DNA of 64,000 bases from Misgurnus anguillicaudatus (lineage: Eukaryota; Chordata; Actinopteri; Cypriniformes; Cobitidae), in NCBI RefSeq assembly GCF_027580225.2, contig NC_073360.2, positions 10,284,501 to 10,348,500 of the forward strand. The letters run 5' to 3'. Below, in pieces: positions 30,641-56,212 of the stretch (its first letter is position 1; each line of letters opens with the position of its first letter). The notes beneath the pieces were generated by a model. It worked only from the letters and a program-made list of their open reading frames with translations, had not been told where the DNA came from and searched no databases. The position numbers and the translations under genes are program-made.

Positions 30641-31029
30641 AAGTGTTATAGTCACCAAAAGCAAAGTAGTGGGAAGGTTATCTGTTCACTTCTGAATGAC
30701 CAGTTTAGGCCACAGAAGTTCAGGTGGAACGTGTTTGTGTAACAATAATGATGCTTTCTTCTTTTTCTTTCTCAAAATGAGGCAAATTGACATAAAAATG
30801 CTAAAGATGGATAGATACACAGGATAAATGAAGACAGACAATGCTTTTGCAAAATAATGGATTTGTGGACTTTGCCACGTTACATATAGAGAATAGATCT
30901 AGGCTGGCCAAAATACCAAAAAGCCATTATGTCAATAGTTTTTTACACAAACCCTATTGTCTGTTTTTTCCCTAACATGATTTGTTATTGGCTGGTCAGA
31001 TTTATTAAATTGCTATCAGCTGTGGAGAA
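30641..31029 (+). other. rcsd1: rcsd1 3' UTR, end not determined
   Basis: No AATAAA was found in this interval. The variant ATTAAA occurs at 31004-31009 and 31029-31034, the latter overlapping the start of a TTAA element. Confidence 0.4.
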
Positions 31030-32229
31030 TTAAAGGTCCAGTGTGTAGATTTTTAGTGGCATCTAGCTGTGAGACTGTGAATTGCAACTAACGGCTTAGT
31101 CCACAGCCCTCGCATATTGAAGCTACGGTAGCCCCCACAGGACAAACACGTCATCATCTGAGACCATAGATATAGACTGTACACTAGATGTCGCCTTGGC
31201 TACAGCAGTTCATTAGAACAAATGCGTCAAATGGAGCCGCCATCTTGAAACAGGGGAACTACGCATCAGCATCACTGTAGGCAAAGGTGTAACGGAAAAA
31301 TTAGATTTTTTTTGTTCCAACAATCAGACATCTATTAAGCATTGAGTCTAGAGAAAATGTAATGTTATGATGTTAAGAAAATCTACTTTTTCTAACTATA
31401 ATGCATAGTGCTAGTAGGCCTAACACCCATACGCAGCACAAAAGTCCGGCATCGTTCATTAAATCCGAAGTACAGGCGGAGATAGCAGCATTACCTAGAT
31501 ACTTCCTATGACAAGACCTCTGTTCCAAGATGGCGGCGGTTTTGACGCATGCTTAGAAGAACCCCAAAGCGGCATCTAGTGTATATATATCTATGGTCTG
31601 AGACAACGTAGGGACAAAACACAGAGGGTACAGCGGATTGTCCTCTTAGGGCTACTGTAGAAACATGACGGCACGAAATGGCGACATCCATGTAAATCCC
31701 AGGATACACTGCAGGATTTTTGCACTCCTGTCAGATCATTACCTTATCACACTGTGCGACATGGAGCATTTAAACTTGGCTACGACAAGCACGTAGACTG
31801 TACGAATTGAATCGGAGGCTTCGACGGCTGCGTCACACGTTACCGCATCACCAGCATGCGCTAGTGGTAACCGGTACGCAGGTCGTAGCAGCAAACACAC
31901 TGTGCATTGATCATGCTGAAAACTATCGTAGGCTATCTTTGGACGCAAGACCGGGAAAACGGCCTCAATGGACGACATAGGATCACAGAAATCGCGACCA
32001 TTGTTTCACAATGGAAATCTTTCGCCTGGGACAGTCAAAAATTGTGCAGTGTATCCCGGACTTAAGGGGACCCTGGTGTATGTAGATAAAAACACCTCAT
32101 TCCCAGGTAACAGTTCAACACAACAGTTCATTTTGTAATGTCTTTATACACCCCTGATAATATAGTTATGCAGATTATATTGCATTACTGTCAATAGATC
32201 CTTCTTAAAGTTACACAATGCACCTTTAA
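31030..32229. mobile_element. TTAA-flanked DNA element with nested insertion
   Basis: Ends TTAAAGGTCCAGTGTGTAGA (31030) and TTACACAATGCACCTTTAA (ending 32229). Same family as 6149-7034. Interior frames are unrecognised. Confidence 0.75.
31163..31597. mobile_element. Nested 435-bp element, ACCATAGAT ends
   Basis: Ends ACCATAGATATAGAC and ATATATCTATGGT, with inner 'cactagatgtcgcc' pairing to 'ggcatctagtg'. Direct repeat CTGAG at 31158-31162 and 31598-31602. It interrupts the host word 'tctgagac' precisely. Confidence 0.75.
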
Positions 32230-32440
32230 AGGGATAGTTCAGCTGAAAAGACAATTTCGTCATCATTTAACACCTTCTTTCTTCTTTGAAACACAAAGGG
32301 AGAAGTTAAGCTAAATGTCAGTCATCAAACACTTTTAATGTATGATAAAGAGCAGTATTGACATTTAAAAATCATATCCTCTTGTGTTTCACTGAAGTAT
32401 ACAAGTCATGTGTTTTGAATGAAATAATGATGATAGAATA
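32226..32440 (+). repeat. 'ttaaagggatagttca' repeat, left part
   Basis: Begins TTTAAAGGGATAGTTCAGCT, the start of one of the most abundant fish MITE types, abutting the preceding TTAA element. The right end is not visible. Confidence 0.55.
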
Positions 32441-32814
32441 CATTTTTGTATCACATACACTGTGATTTAATCCCTTACAAAATCCTGTTTAAATCTTTAA
32501 AGGATAATAATGCACAACCTAAACATCAACAACCCTGCATGTTTCCGCACAATCCCATTTTTGTGATCATTATTGAAATTCTGCATACGCCCCTGAGGTT
32601 ACGGGAGTGTGGGGTAAGCTGTGCCACGTTTCTTTACAGCACCTCATGATAAAATGTATAGCTAAAGCATGAATGTAAGGGGAATTTTGTTATAGTATTT
32701 CCTGCATTTGGAGGTAAAGCTCATTATCACTATTAGCTGAGATAGTGGCACAACTTACCATGAAACATCAGGCACATTTCAAGAAAAGTTAGAAAAGTTG
32801 TCACTGGGATGCTA

Positions 32815-33084
32815 CACTCTTAAAATTAATGTGTTAAATTAACACATCTTGTGTCTAGTTAAGGACAACACATCTAGTGTGTTGTCCTTAACTTAACACA
32901 TCTCTGTGTTATTTTTGGAATAACACACTTTGTGTTGTTTTAACACATCTTGTGTTGTCCATTTCATTTATTTAAGCTCACATTCTACACGAAATGACAC
33001 ACAATGTGTTAAAATAACACATAATGTGTTAAATAGTTTAACACAAAACAATGTGTTAAAATTAACACATCCTTTCTTAGAGTG
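32815..33084. mobile_element. TA-flanked MITE, 'aacaca(t)' type
   Basis: CACTCTTAAAATTAATGTGT to AAACACATCCTTTCTTAGAGTG-type end; TA at 32813-32814 and 33085-33086. The interior is iterated 'taacacat/atgtgtta' in both orientations. Confidence 0.8.
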
Positions 33085-33312
33085 TACGTTTAAAAAAAAA
33101 AGATTTAATATGTATGATTTTAGTACCTTTGAGTTACCAGTACTGTACCTCTAAGCCACCAATCTATACCCTTGAGGTACGATTATGCATATTTTACGAC
33201 TTTTTGAAAAGGTACCGCTCCAGTGACAACTTTTGTAACTTATTGCAACTATCTAGAGTAGAAAAATATTATAACATAAAAGTCCTTATAAATTATGTGC
33301 ATTTCTAATCTA

Positions 33313-33595
33313 CACTCTAAAAAAACAAACGGTGCTATATAGAACCAAAACTGTTGATTTGAATTGTGGCCATGGAGGAACCGTTTCCGGTGCCATGTGG
33401 CACCGGTGAAGCACCGGTGAAGCACCATATAGGGGCCATATAGAACCACTATAGCACCACATTTGGTTCTACATGGCACTATATGGTTCTGCACAGGTGC
33501 TTCACCGGTGCTGTATGGCACTAAAAACGGTTCTTCTATGATTACGAGCAAAGAACCACTTTTGGTGCTATATAGCACCGTTTGTTTTTAGAGTG
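33313..33595. mobile_element. TA-flanked MITE, 'ggtgctatatag' type
   Basis: CACTCTAAAAAAACAAACGG to CCGTTTGTTTTTAGAGTG; TA at 33311-33312 and 33596-33597. Interior 'gcaccggtgaagcaccggtg' and inverted partners. The 109-codon - strand frame here is an artefact of the palindrome. Confidence 0.85.
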
Positions 33596-33884
33596 TAGGG
33601 CAGCTGCAAGATGGACACTTTCTAAATGTATTCAATTCAAATTGATCTATATTGGGCTTTTCACAAATTTTAATTAGTACTACAATTAACTGAAAAACAA
33701 CACTGTTAGATTAAAGCACATGTTTAACCCCACTCTTCACTACTCTTACATGTACATCCTTAATGAAACTTAAAGTCCCATCACTGTTCCTCTTTGATCA
33801 ATAGCCCTAAGCCTGTGTGCCACTTTTAACTTGTTATTAAAATCCATCATGTATTTTCTCATTTTTTAAGCTTGCACATATTGT

Positions 33885-34075
33885 AATTGTTGTAACAGAA
33901 TTGATGATGAAGCGAAAATGGTTTGAAAATAGGACAAAAAAGTTGAGTAACCAAAACGTGAAAGTGACACAAACAGAAAACGTGACATGCTCACGTTCAA
34001 ACGCGGCAAAACGTGACATTTTCACGTTGGTCCATACGTGAAACAGTCACGTATTTGCGTGATATAGGGTGATGA
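33885..34075. repeat. 'cgtgacattttcacg' repeat, copy 1
   Basis: Shares 'atggtttgaaaataggacaa' and 'tgatatagggt' with 36835-36975 and ends in the same 'cgtgaaacagtcacg' hairpin. Confidence 0.65.
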
Positions 34076-35000
34076 GAAAGCGCAAAAGCCAAATTTACCA
34101 GCAGCCTCAATTGCTATAGTACTGTGATGCTAATATTAAATGGGAATGCTTGGAATGTATTACTGTGACTTTAATACTACTCTACAGACATTTTACTTTT
34201 CATATAAGACCCAATGAAAGCTTGATTTTAACAGATAATTTATCATATTACTTATAGCATTAAGAGAGCAAAACATTAAGAGAGCAAAATGCTATGTGGT
34301 TGATTTAAACAAAAGTATTTTGTTTTTGTTTCTTCCTTAGAAATAAAAAGTCTACAGTTGTTACATCATAAATTATAGCAGCATTTATTCTGTATTTAAC
34401 TATCTACAAAATTAAATAATGTAATTTTAATTTCTGACAAAATGCCAGAGAAAATACAGTTGTTTTGTGTTTTCTATTGAGTAATTTCAAGTAATTAAAT
34501 ATAATGAGAGACAAATAAATTAATAAAGAATGCTGAATATTTTTCAGGGGATTTGGTTGTATTTTATTATAAATATAGTAAAAGGTATTTTGGTGGACAC
34601 ACATTGAGAGCGTGCAGTTCCTCGAGTGTCCACAAGAGGACATGAAGCAGGTGTTTTAGCAGACACCTTCTGTTTAATTATAAAACTGTAAAATATAACG
34701 CAAGTTAACTGTAAATATGCTAGAAATATGTGACAAATCTGCCAAAAAGCTTTTAACACTTAATCCTACAACAAGAATAAAATATAAAGGCCATGCGAAT
34801 ATTGTCATAATTTAGGAAAATACCTAAGTAGTATCTCCCTACATTTATATTTTTGGTTTCAAGTTTACTTCAAGTTACCGCCCCACTCCCCCACTTCAGG
34901 TTTTGTGCTTGCACATCCCATTTGATCTTCATTTTAGTTTCGCTTCTTTAGTCATTTTTTACTGAAATACGAGACGCATTTTAACACTCTGTGTATTTTA
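34076..35000. other. Intergenic DNA, no feature recognised
   Basis: AT-rich; only short chance frames. Confidence 0.4.
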
Positions 35001-35192
35001 CCTGCATATCATCACAAACTTCATTCACATTTGAAAGGAATCGGAGATCAAAGTACTTATCGTTTGATGACACAATGTAAGGTGGTGTAATAAAGTGTAT
35101 TGTTAACCTGTGACGGGCAGGCGTGTTTGAGGCGTCTCTTAGTTCCGGGTAAAAAGCAGGACGAGTTGTTGTGGGACTGTGACTATGGAAGA
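35001..35192 (+). promoter_or_regulatory. Putative C3orf52 promoter and 5' UTR with uORF
   Basis: Lies immediately before the start codon; contains 'ggcgtctcttagttccgggt'. A four-codon upstream frame ATG GAA GAA TGA (35185-35196) ends overlapping the main ATG at 35193 (ATGA overlap). No TATA box seen. Confidence 0.4.
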
Positions 35193-50265
<15,073 letters not shown>

Positions 50266-50385
50266 TGCATTGATGCATATAGAAATTTCTCTTTTTTAGC
50301 AAATAACAATGTAAAGTTTTTGTAAGACTTCTAAGGTATTAAAACAACGTTGTAGGATCAGTCCCAAGTACATTTTTAAAACACT

Positions 50386-50523
50386 AATAAAACTTTTAAT
50401 GCTTTTTTTACAATGTACAGTTTGTATACAGTTTAAGAGGTTTTGGTGTATCTATATTTAATAGATTTTTACTGTTCCCTTATATGAACTTTTATATATT
50501 TTCTCTTGTGAAATTGAAATAAA
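50386..50523 (+). promoter_or_regulatory. c3orf52: C3orf52 polyadenylation signals
   Basis: AATAAA at 50386-50391 and again at 50518-50523, 120 and 250 bp after the stop codon. The second is followed by a T/G-rich stretch near 50535-50580. Confidence 0.6.
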
Positions 50524-51180
50524 CTGGACAATTTTCTTTCACACTTTGAAGATAATGGATGATAGATGTTCATGTTTTTTAATCTGTAAAATTAATTACA
50601 AGAACTAGCTTCTTACATGCAGATAATTAAAAATCCAGCCCTTTTGGCTAAAACTTGTTATAGTGAAAGTTTTTACTAACCTTATCTGGCGGTTACTGTA
50701 ATGATTCTCTTAACAAAACAAGTTTTTTACATTATTTAATGTTTTAATGTTAAGGTGTTAAAAGTGGGTTGCCAAGTGCTATGCATTGCATTAGTTAGTT
50801 TTTAGTACAGTATGTTGCTATGCAGTTGCTATGATGTTTGCCTGATGATTGTCTTGGTGTGCTGGATGAGTTGTAAGGTGGTGGCTTAAAACAAACCCCA
50901 CTTTTGTGCTATACTGGTGTCTAAATATGGCTCAATCCTGTGATTTTTACTGTATGCATCTCTTTAGAAACTCAAAACAGGATTTAGGTAAGGGAACTAT
51001 TTTGCATAAACAATGGAAATAGACTAAACTTTACTCACATGTGTTATTGTCCAATTGTTTGGGGTGAATGTTCATGCACAAAATCTGAATTAAAATTAAA
51101 AACATTAATTGAACAGAGACTGTTCTGCATTCACTTTTTTGAGTCATTTGTTGTATTGCTTGTTGTATTTGTTGTACACA

Positions 51181-52240
51181 TTGGCCTGGTTTCACAGACA
51201 AGGCTTAGCTAATGCCAGGGCTAGTCCTTAAAGGATTAGTCAATTTTCTTAAAAAAAATCCAGATAAATTATTCACCACCATGTCATCCAAAATATTGAT
51301 GCCTTTCTTTGTTCTGTTGAGAAGAAATTATGTTTTTTGAGGAAAACGTTCCAGGATTTTTCTCATTTTAATGGACTTTAATGGACCCCAACACCTAACA
51401 GTTTTAATGCAGTTTAAAATTGCGGTTTCAAAGGACTCTAAACGATCCCAAACGAGGCATAAGGGTCTTATCTAGCGAAACCTCCGGTCCTGATGGGCCA
51501 GTGCGTAAGTCGTCACGTCAAAAGGTCACGGATGACATATCGAAACTACGCCCCAGTGTTTACAAGTGTGGAGAAAGAGGACCGTTCAGACGTTGTTGTA
51601 TGTGGAATGATACTAATTAATGTCTTTGTGTCAGTTTATTGTTTAAAATGGTTCACAAATGTGCGTTTCATATGTGTGACACGTGACCTTTCAAAGTCAT
51701 TATGCAATTACACAGCCGGAGGAAGAAGAGAAGTTGTTGTTTAAAAGTGCTTCTTTTTTATTTTTCTTGACATAAATGACAATCTTTCACTAGATAAGAC
51801 CCTTATGCCACCTTTGAAATCATTTAGAGTCCTTTGAAGCTGTGTTATAATTGCAATTTTAAACTGCATTAAAACTGTTAAGTATTAAGTGTTGGGGTCC
51901 ATTAAAGTCCATTAAAATGAGAAAAATCCCGGAATGTTTTCCTCAAAAAACACAATTTCCTCTCGACCGAACAAAGAAAGACATCAACATCTCGGACGAC
52001 ATGGTGGCGAGTAAATTAACTGGATTTTTTTTGATTGACTAATCCTTTAATTAAATAAATGAATGTTTAAGCATCTTTTATAAACATGCTTTAGAAAAAT
52101 CTATTATTGGTGTGTATCTTGAGATAAACCATTGGTACTGGCATATTTTAAGATCTGTCAGTACAAGTTTTTTTTTTTTTTTAGTTAAGACAACTCAAAC
52201 GTGTGTTTTAGTCTAGGACTAGCCTTGTATGTTAAACCTG
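51181..52240. repeat. 'ggcctggtttcacagacaag' repeat, interrupted
   Basis: Left 'tggtttcacagacaaggctt' (51186) and right 'gtctaggactagccttg' (52212) belong to one abundant fish element. The TTAA element 51228-52050 sits inside. A related fragment in the other orientation lies at 60020-60232. Confidence 0.65.
51228..52050. mobile_element. Long-inverted-repeat TTAA element, copy B
   Basis: Ends TTAAAGGATTAGTCAATTTT and GATTGACTAATCCTTTAA; same interior as copy A ('acgaggcataaggg', 'gttggggtccattaaagtcc'). Confidence 0.88.
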
Positions 52241-52589
52241 GAGGATTGTTACAACCAGCATGTGCATTTTGTGGCTTTGAAATGAAAATTCTGTCATCTA
52301 TTAATCACCTACATGTTGTTCTTCACCTATACGAGTTTCTTTATTCTGTTAAACAAAAATGAAGATATTTCATTATATATAATGATGTAAAACCCACAGT
52401 TAATGGCATTCATTGATTTGCATAAGATTTATTTTTCCTACTATGGAAGTATATGGGTGCCATCCACTGTGCGGTTACCATAATTTAGCAAAATATCTTC
52501 TTTTTGGGGAGTGAACTTTAAGATGTGCATGGTTGTGATGTCACTGATAAAGCTAGATTAGTCAGGTCTTTCCATATGTATGATGCAAT

Positions 52590-52750
52590 AAGAAACGGCC
52601 AGCAGGTTGCGACTGTGGTGCCCTTGAGCAAGTCACCTTAACCCCAATTGCTCCCCAGGGGCTGTAGGGATAGCTGCTTACTGCTCCAGGTGTGTGTGTA
52701 TGTATTACTCACTGGGATGAATTACAGTAATTCATTTTTCTTTACAGCGG
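52590..52750. repeat. Fish LINE/SINE tail-like fragment
   Basis: 'gtggtgcccttgagcaagtc', 'ccttaaccccaattgctccc' and 'tgcttactgctccaggtgtg' resemble the conserved 3' tail of common fish LINE/SINE families. Confidence 0.55.
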
Positions 52751-53884
52751 TACTCAATACAACTTTTGAAAGTCAAACTTCCATAGTTTGTTTAGTTCCG
52801 CCACTACTGACTGTAAATTTCAATGAAACTCAAAGACCTTCCCTGCATCACATTATGCATCCAAATATTCATTAGATTCAAGGTTTCCGACACCCCTTGC
52901 ACAAAAGGAGAGCAGGGTCAACAGCTGAGATTTGGATAAGTAATGAAAAACCAATAAGTGTCTCAAAAACCCTTGTGTCCACAAATTCAGCCTCAGCCGT
53001 GGATAGCAAAACTTAAATTCACAAATTACACAATGCTTGAGTTGTTTCCGAGAAGTAACTGAAATAGCAAAGAGATGGAGCATATGTGAAAGTGTAAAAG
53101 ATAGCGCCTTTAAATTTAGTGCTTCCTGCTGATCATGAGTGTATGGGCTTCCTGCCAAAACTCAAATATGCAAGAAGATTAACTTCATTAATCCTCTTCA
53201 TAGTGCCTCTTAAATCAGATTGGCAGGGGTGAGATTTTGACCACTGCATCTGTCTAATTTATCAAATTAATATATAATAACAAAACAGAATCAATTTACA
53301 TTAGGAGTGATGCTATAATTTATTTTAGAAAATATAAAATACAGAATTTTGGGATAAAATTTTTCATTTCACTCACTAAACTGAAACCACAAATATCTTC
53401 ATAGTTACAACCTTCATAGTTCTCTATCATAATGGACGCATGCTATGATCATGTATGCATGTGAGTTCTCTAATAAGAATCTCAACATACTTTATTAATC
53501 TGTTTTGGAGTTTGTTAATCCTCTAAAGACAGATTTACTATAACTGGAGTGTTGATCTTTGATAGTCTGATTCATTTAGCTAATGTCTTCTACAGGACAC
53601 TTGTATGTGTTACTATAAGTAGATTGTGTACATGCCAGGCTCATGTAGATCAGAGATCAGGGTCACGCATTGTTTAGTAGTCTAAACAGGACAAAAAACG
53701 ACAAAATATTGAATTTCTTTTGAATGGACACAGTGTACAATTATTCTGATAGAATATTAAATGCAATGACTTACAGTGAATCATTACATATAAATGTACA
53801 TTCATTGTATTTTATGTTAACATTCTTTAAATTAATGTTTACAAAAAGGTAAAGTAAATAGCAACAGCAGGTTTTCCTTATACC
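52751..53884. other. Intergenic DNA, no feature recognised
   Basis: AT-rich; the 101-codon - strand frame at 52853-53158 shows no known motif. Confidence 0.4.
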
Positions 53885-54000
53885 TTAAAGGTGCAGTGCG
53901 TAGATTTTGTGTCATTTTTGAAATATCATTATCGCGAAACACTATGTTTTTGAAAGGTTAGTCAAAAAACAGGTACACCTTACTAAAGGGTTATACACTC
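53885..54000. repeat. Single end of the TTAAAGGTGCAGTG element family
   Basis: 'aaaggtgcagtgcgtagatt' at 53887 matches the terminus of 6149-7034 and 31030-32229. No partner end downstream. Confidence 0.5.
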
Positions 54001-54115
54001 TTAAAATGCTGGGTTGTTTTCAACCCAGTGTTGGGTCAAAAAAGGACAAACCCAACTTGATGGGTTGTTTCAACCTGTTGTTGGGTTAATTTTGCCCAGC
54101 ATTGGGTTATTTTTG
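53998..54115. repeat. 'tgctgggtt' MITE, left part
   Basis: TACACTCTTAAAATGCTGGG then 'gggtcaaaaaaggacaaacc', the same family as 17905; runs into the next element. Confidence 0.6.
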
Positions 54116-54630
54116 TTAGCTAATGCATTAATAAAGCAATAAGCCCCAAGAAGCAGTGGGTTACCAGTAGGGTGGCCATTCGTGCCAGTTCTGCCGGACT
54201 CGGGTGCGTTCTCCAGAAGTCGCTTTGGTCGACCGCATACGTCATCAAGGTTTAATATTTCAGGTTCAATTTCAGAAAAGCAACTGTTACATTTCAAGGT
54301 AAGAATGAAACTACAATGATTGTACGTCTTAAAAGAAATAAATCTTAATTTTCTAATGTATTTTAACTGAAATGTGAGAACCTCGATGACGTATGCGGTC
54401 GAGCAACGCGACTTCCGGAGAACGCACCCGAAAACATGTTCGGGACGTGTCCGGCGGAACTGGCACGAATGGCCACCCTAGTCACCAGTGCATTTTATAA
54501 CAGCTAAGGGGCGTTGTTAAAAACAGCTAAAACCCCCTTAGCTGTTATGAAATGCACTGTAACCCCACTGGTTTGCGGGGTTTATTGCTTTTATAAAACT
54601 GTTACTTCATATGCATAACGTTAGCAGGAT
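54114..54630. mobile_element. Foldback element split by a hAT MITE
   Basis: 'aaagcaataagcccc' (54133) pairs with 'ggggtttattgcttt' (54577), and 'cagtgcattttataacagct' (54489) with 'agctgttatgaaatgcactg' (54540). The insertion 54168-54480 lies in its left arm. Confidence 0.7.
54168..54480. mobile_element. hAT-type MITE, TAGGGTGGCC ends
   Basis: TAGGGTGGCCATTCGTGCCA to TGGCACGAATGGCCACCCTA, perfect 20-bp terminal inverted repeats; flanks gttaccag (54160-54167) and gtcaccag (54481-54488), one mismatch. Confidence 0.88.
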
Positions 54631-54887
54631 TTCATGAAATAAAACACAAATAAGTTGTAATTATATTATATTACTCTTCCGCCAAATAAAGTAGCTCCTC
54701 AGAATCAAGTGTTACTGAAACAGAGCGCAGTTCACAACCAACACAGATGCAGCAAAGACACAATGAAAATATGATTAAAGACTGTGGTGTTTATTTTATA
54801 AATCAACATTTATCTAATTTATACATTAACATTTATATCATGAAACTGTTGAAGTGATAATCAAATATGGAAGCATGCTTAACTTTA

Positions 54888-55250
54888 ACTCTTTCCCCGT
54901 CAGCGTTTTTTTTTTAAGTTGCCACCCAGTTTTAGTTTAATGGCTTCCAGAAAAATGATCTTCTTTAAATAAACATAAAATATATCAAATGAAAGAACAG
55001 ATGCTTCGCTTTTTTTAAAAAAGTTTCATTCTACCTTCATTTGTTCTCTTATCACCTCTCAAATTTCAGCTAAAAGCGGAGATAATTAAATTTTTGTAAA
55101 GAACTTTTGTAAGAGATCAGATTCAGAGCCATGAACAGTATTAGACAATGTTTTTAGTGTTGAGTGAATGCGTCAGTGTTTAAGTTGGGTAAGATCGCCA
55201 TCTAGTGGATAATAGCGGAAATATGAATTTGAGGTAGCAACTCCTCAGAG
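54888..55250. repeat. 'ttaactctttccccg' repeat fragment
   Basis: Begins TTAACTCTTTCCCCGTCAGC, a well-known start of a fish TTAA element, and includes 'gatcgccatctagtgg' (55194). No right end found. Confidence 0.55.
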
Positions 55251-55639
55251 AACTTTTTCTCTTTATTGACGAGATGACTCAACAATATTTATTGACATTA
55301 ATCTGGATATCGCCATTAATTGTAGAAAAATTAAAAATATGATTAAAGACTGTGGTGTTTATTTTCATAAATCAGTATGTAGCAACAGTGACGCAGTGAT
55401 ACTTATGTAATGCGGTCTGAACAGTGAGGTTACCGGGGTATTTTATCACGGCTTAGAACGTGTTTCAACCAATCAGAATGAAGAACCAGAACTGCCTGTT
55501 TTATAATTAACGTTAACAAATAGAAGTGTATTGTAAAATATTTTTGTAAAGTGTTATCAAACTTTTTGTACTATTAATACAGAACATGTAGAGATTTTGT
55601 ACAGGCAACTCTCAACAAATAACTATTTATAGTTTCCAA

Positions 55640-56017
55640 ATGTTTGTACCTTCAAATTTAGCCGAGGCGTACCATAAATATCTTCTTAATCCTAGTTAAA
55701 TTTCACACAGTTCTCTACTGAACTCGTAAGGGTTTCCCCAGATATCTACTTGTTCCTCACAAATGACGATTGACACTAAGACCAGACGTCTGACTTTCCT
55801 CTCTGACGCCGTGTACCAGCCAAAAAAGCTCTTTAATTCTTAGAAGAGGTTGCCAGTTATCCAATTAAAGGGTTATCTCTTCATTTAGTCGCCTGATCTT
55901 TAGCTTTAAGCCCCGTGTTGTCCTCTAGAGTCAATCCCAATGCAGTGTTGAACAACAGACGCTTGATAGACACAGATACTGTCTCTGAGAAAACATCTCC
56001 AGGTTCTTTGAGGAGTT
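55640..56017 (+). promoter_or_regulatory. guca1 upstream region with photoreceptor-type motifs
   Basis: TAATCC (CRX/OTX-type core) at 55687-55692 and CAATTA (PCE-1/RAX-type core) at about 55862, upstream of a start codon in acceptable context (gttATGG). Both words are short and could occur by chance. Confidence 0.35.
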
Positions 56018-56212
56018 ATGGGTGCTCATGGATCCTGCCTGGATGAGGTCTTGGCTGAAGATATGCATCACTGGTATAACAAGTTCATGAGGGAATCACC
56101 GTCTGGTCTCATCACACTCTTTGAACTGAAGACCATGCTTCAGATGCAGGGCATGACTGAGGAGGCCAACAGTTATGTGGACCAAGTGTTTGTCACCTTT
56201 GACATGGATGGG
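56018..56212 (+). CDS. guca1c: guca1 exon 1
   Basis: 65 codons from ATG to the donor gtgaga, phase 0. [20 protein letters not shown] and on, ending DMDG. The alternative GG|GT position would break the EF2 loop, so 56212 is the right end. Confidence 0.93.

Noticed and set aside
33249..33578. 109-codon - strand frame
   Set aside because: It is the read-through of the palindromic MITE 33313-33595; the peptide is repetitive (PYS/VPCR-type) and reflects the inverted 'gcacc' words.
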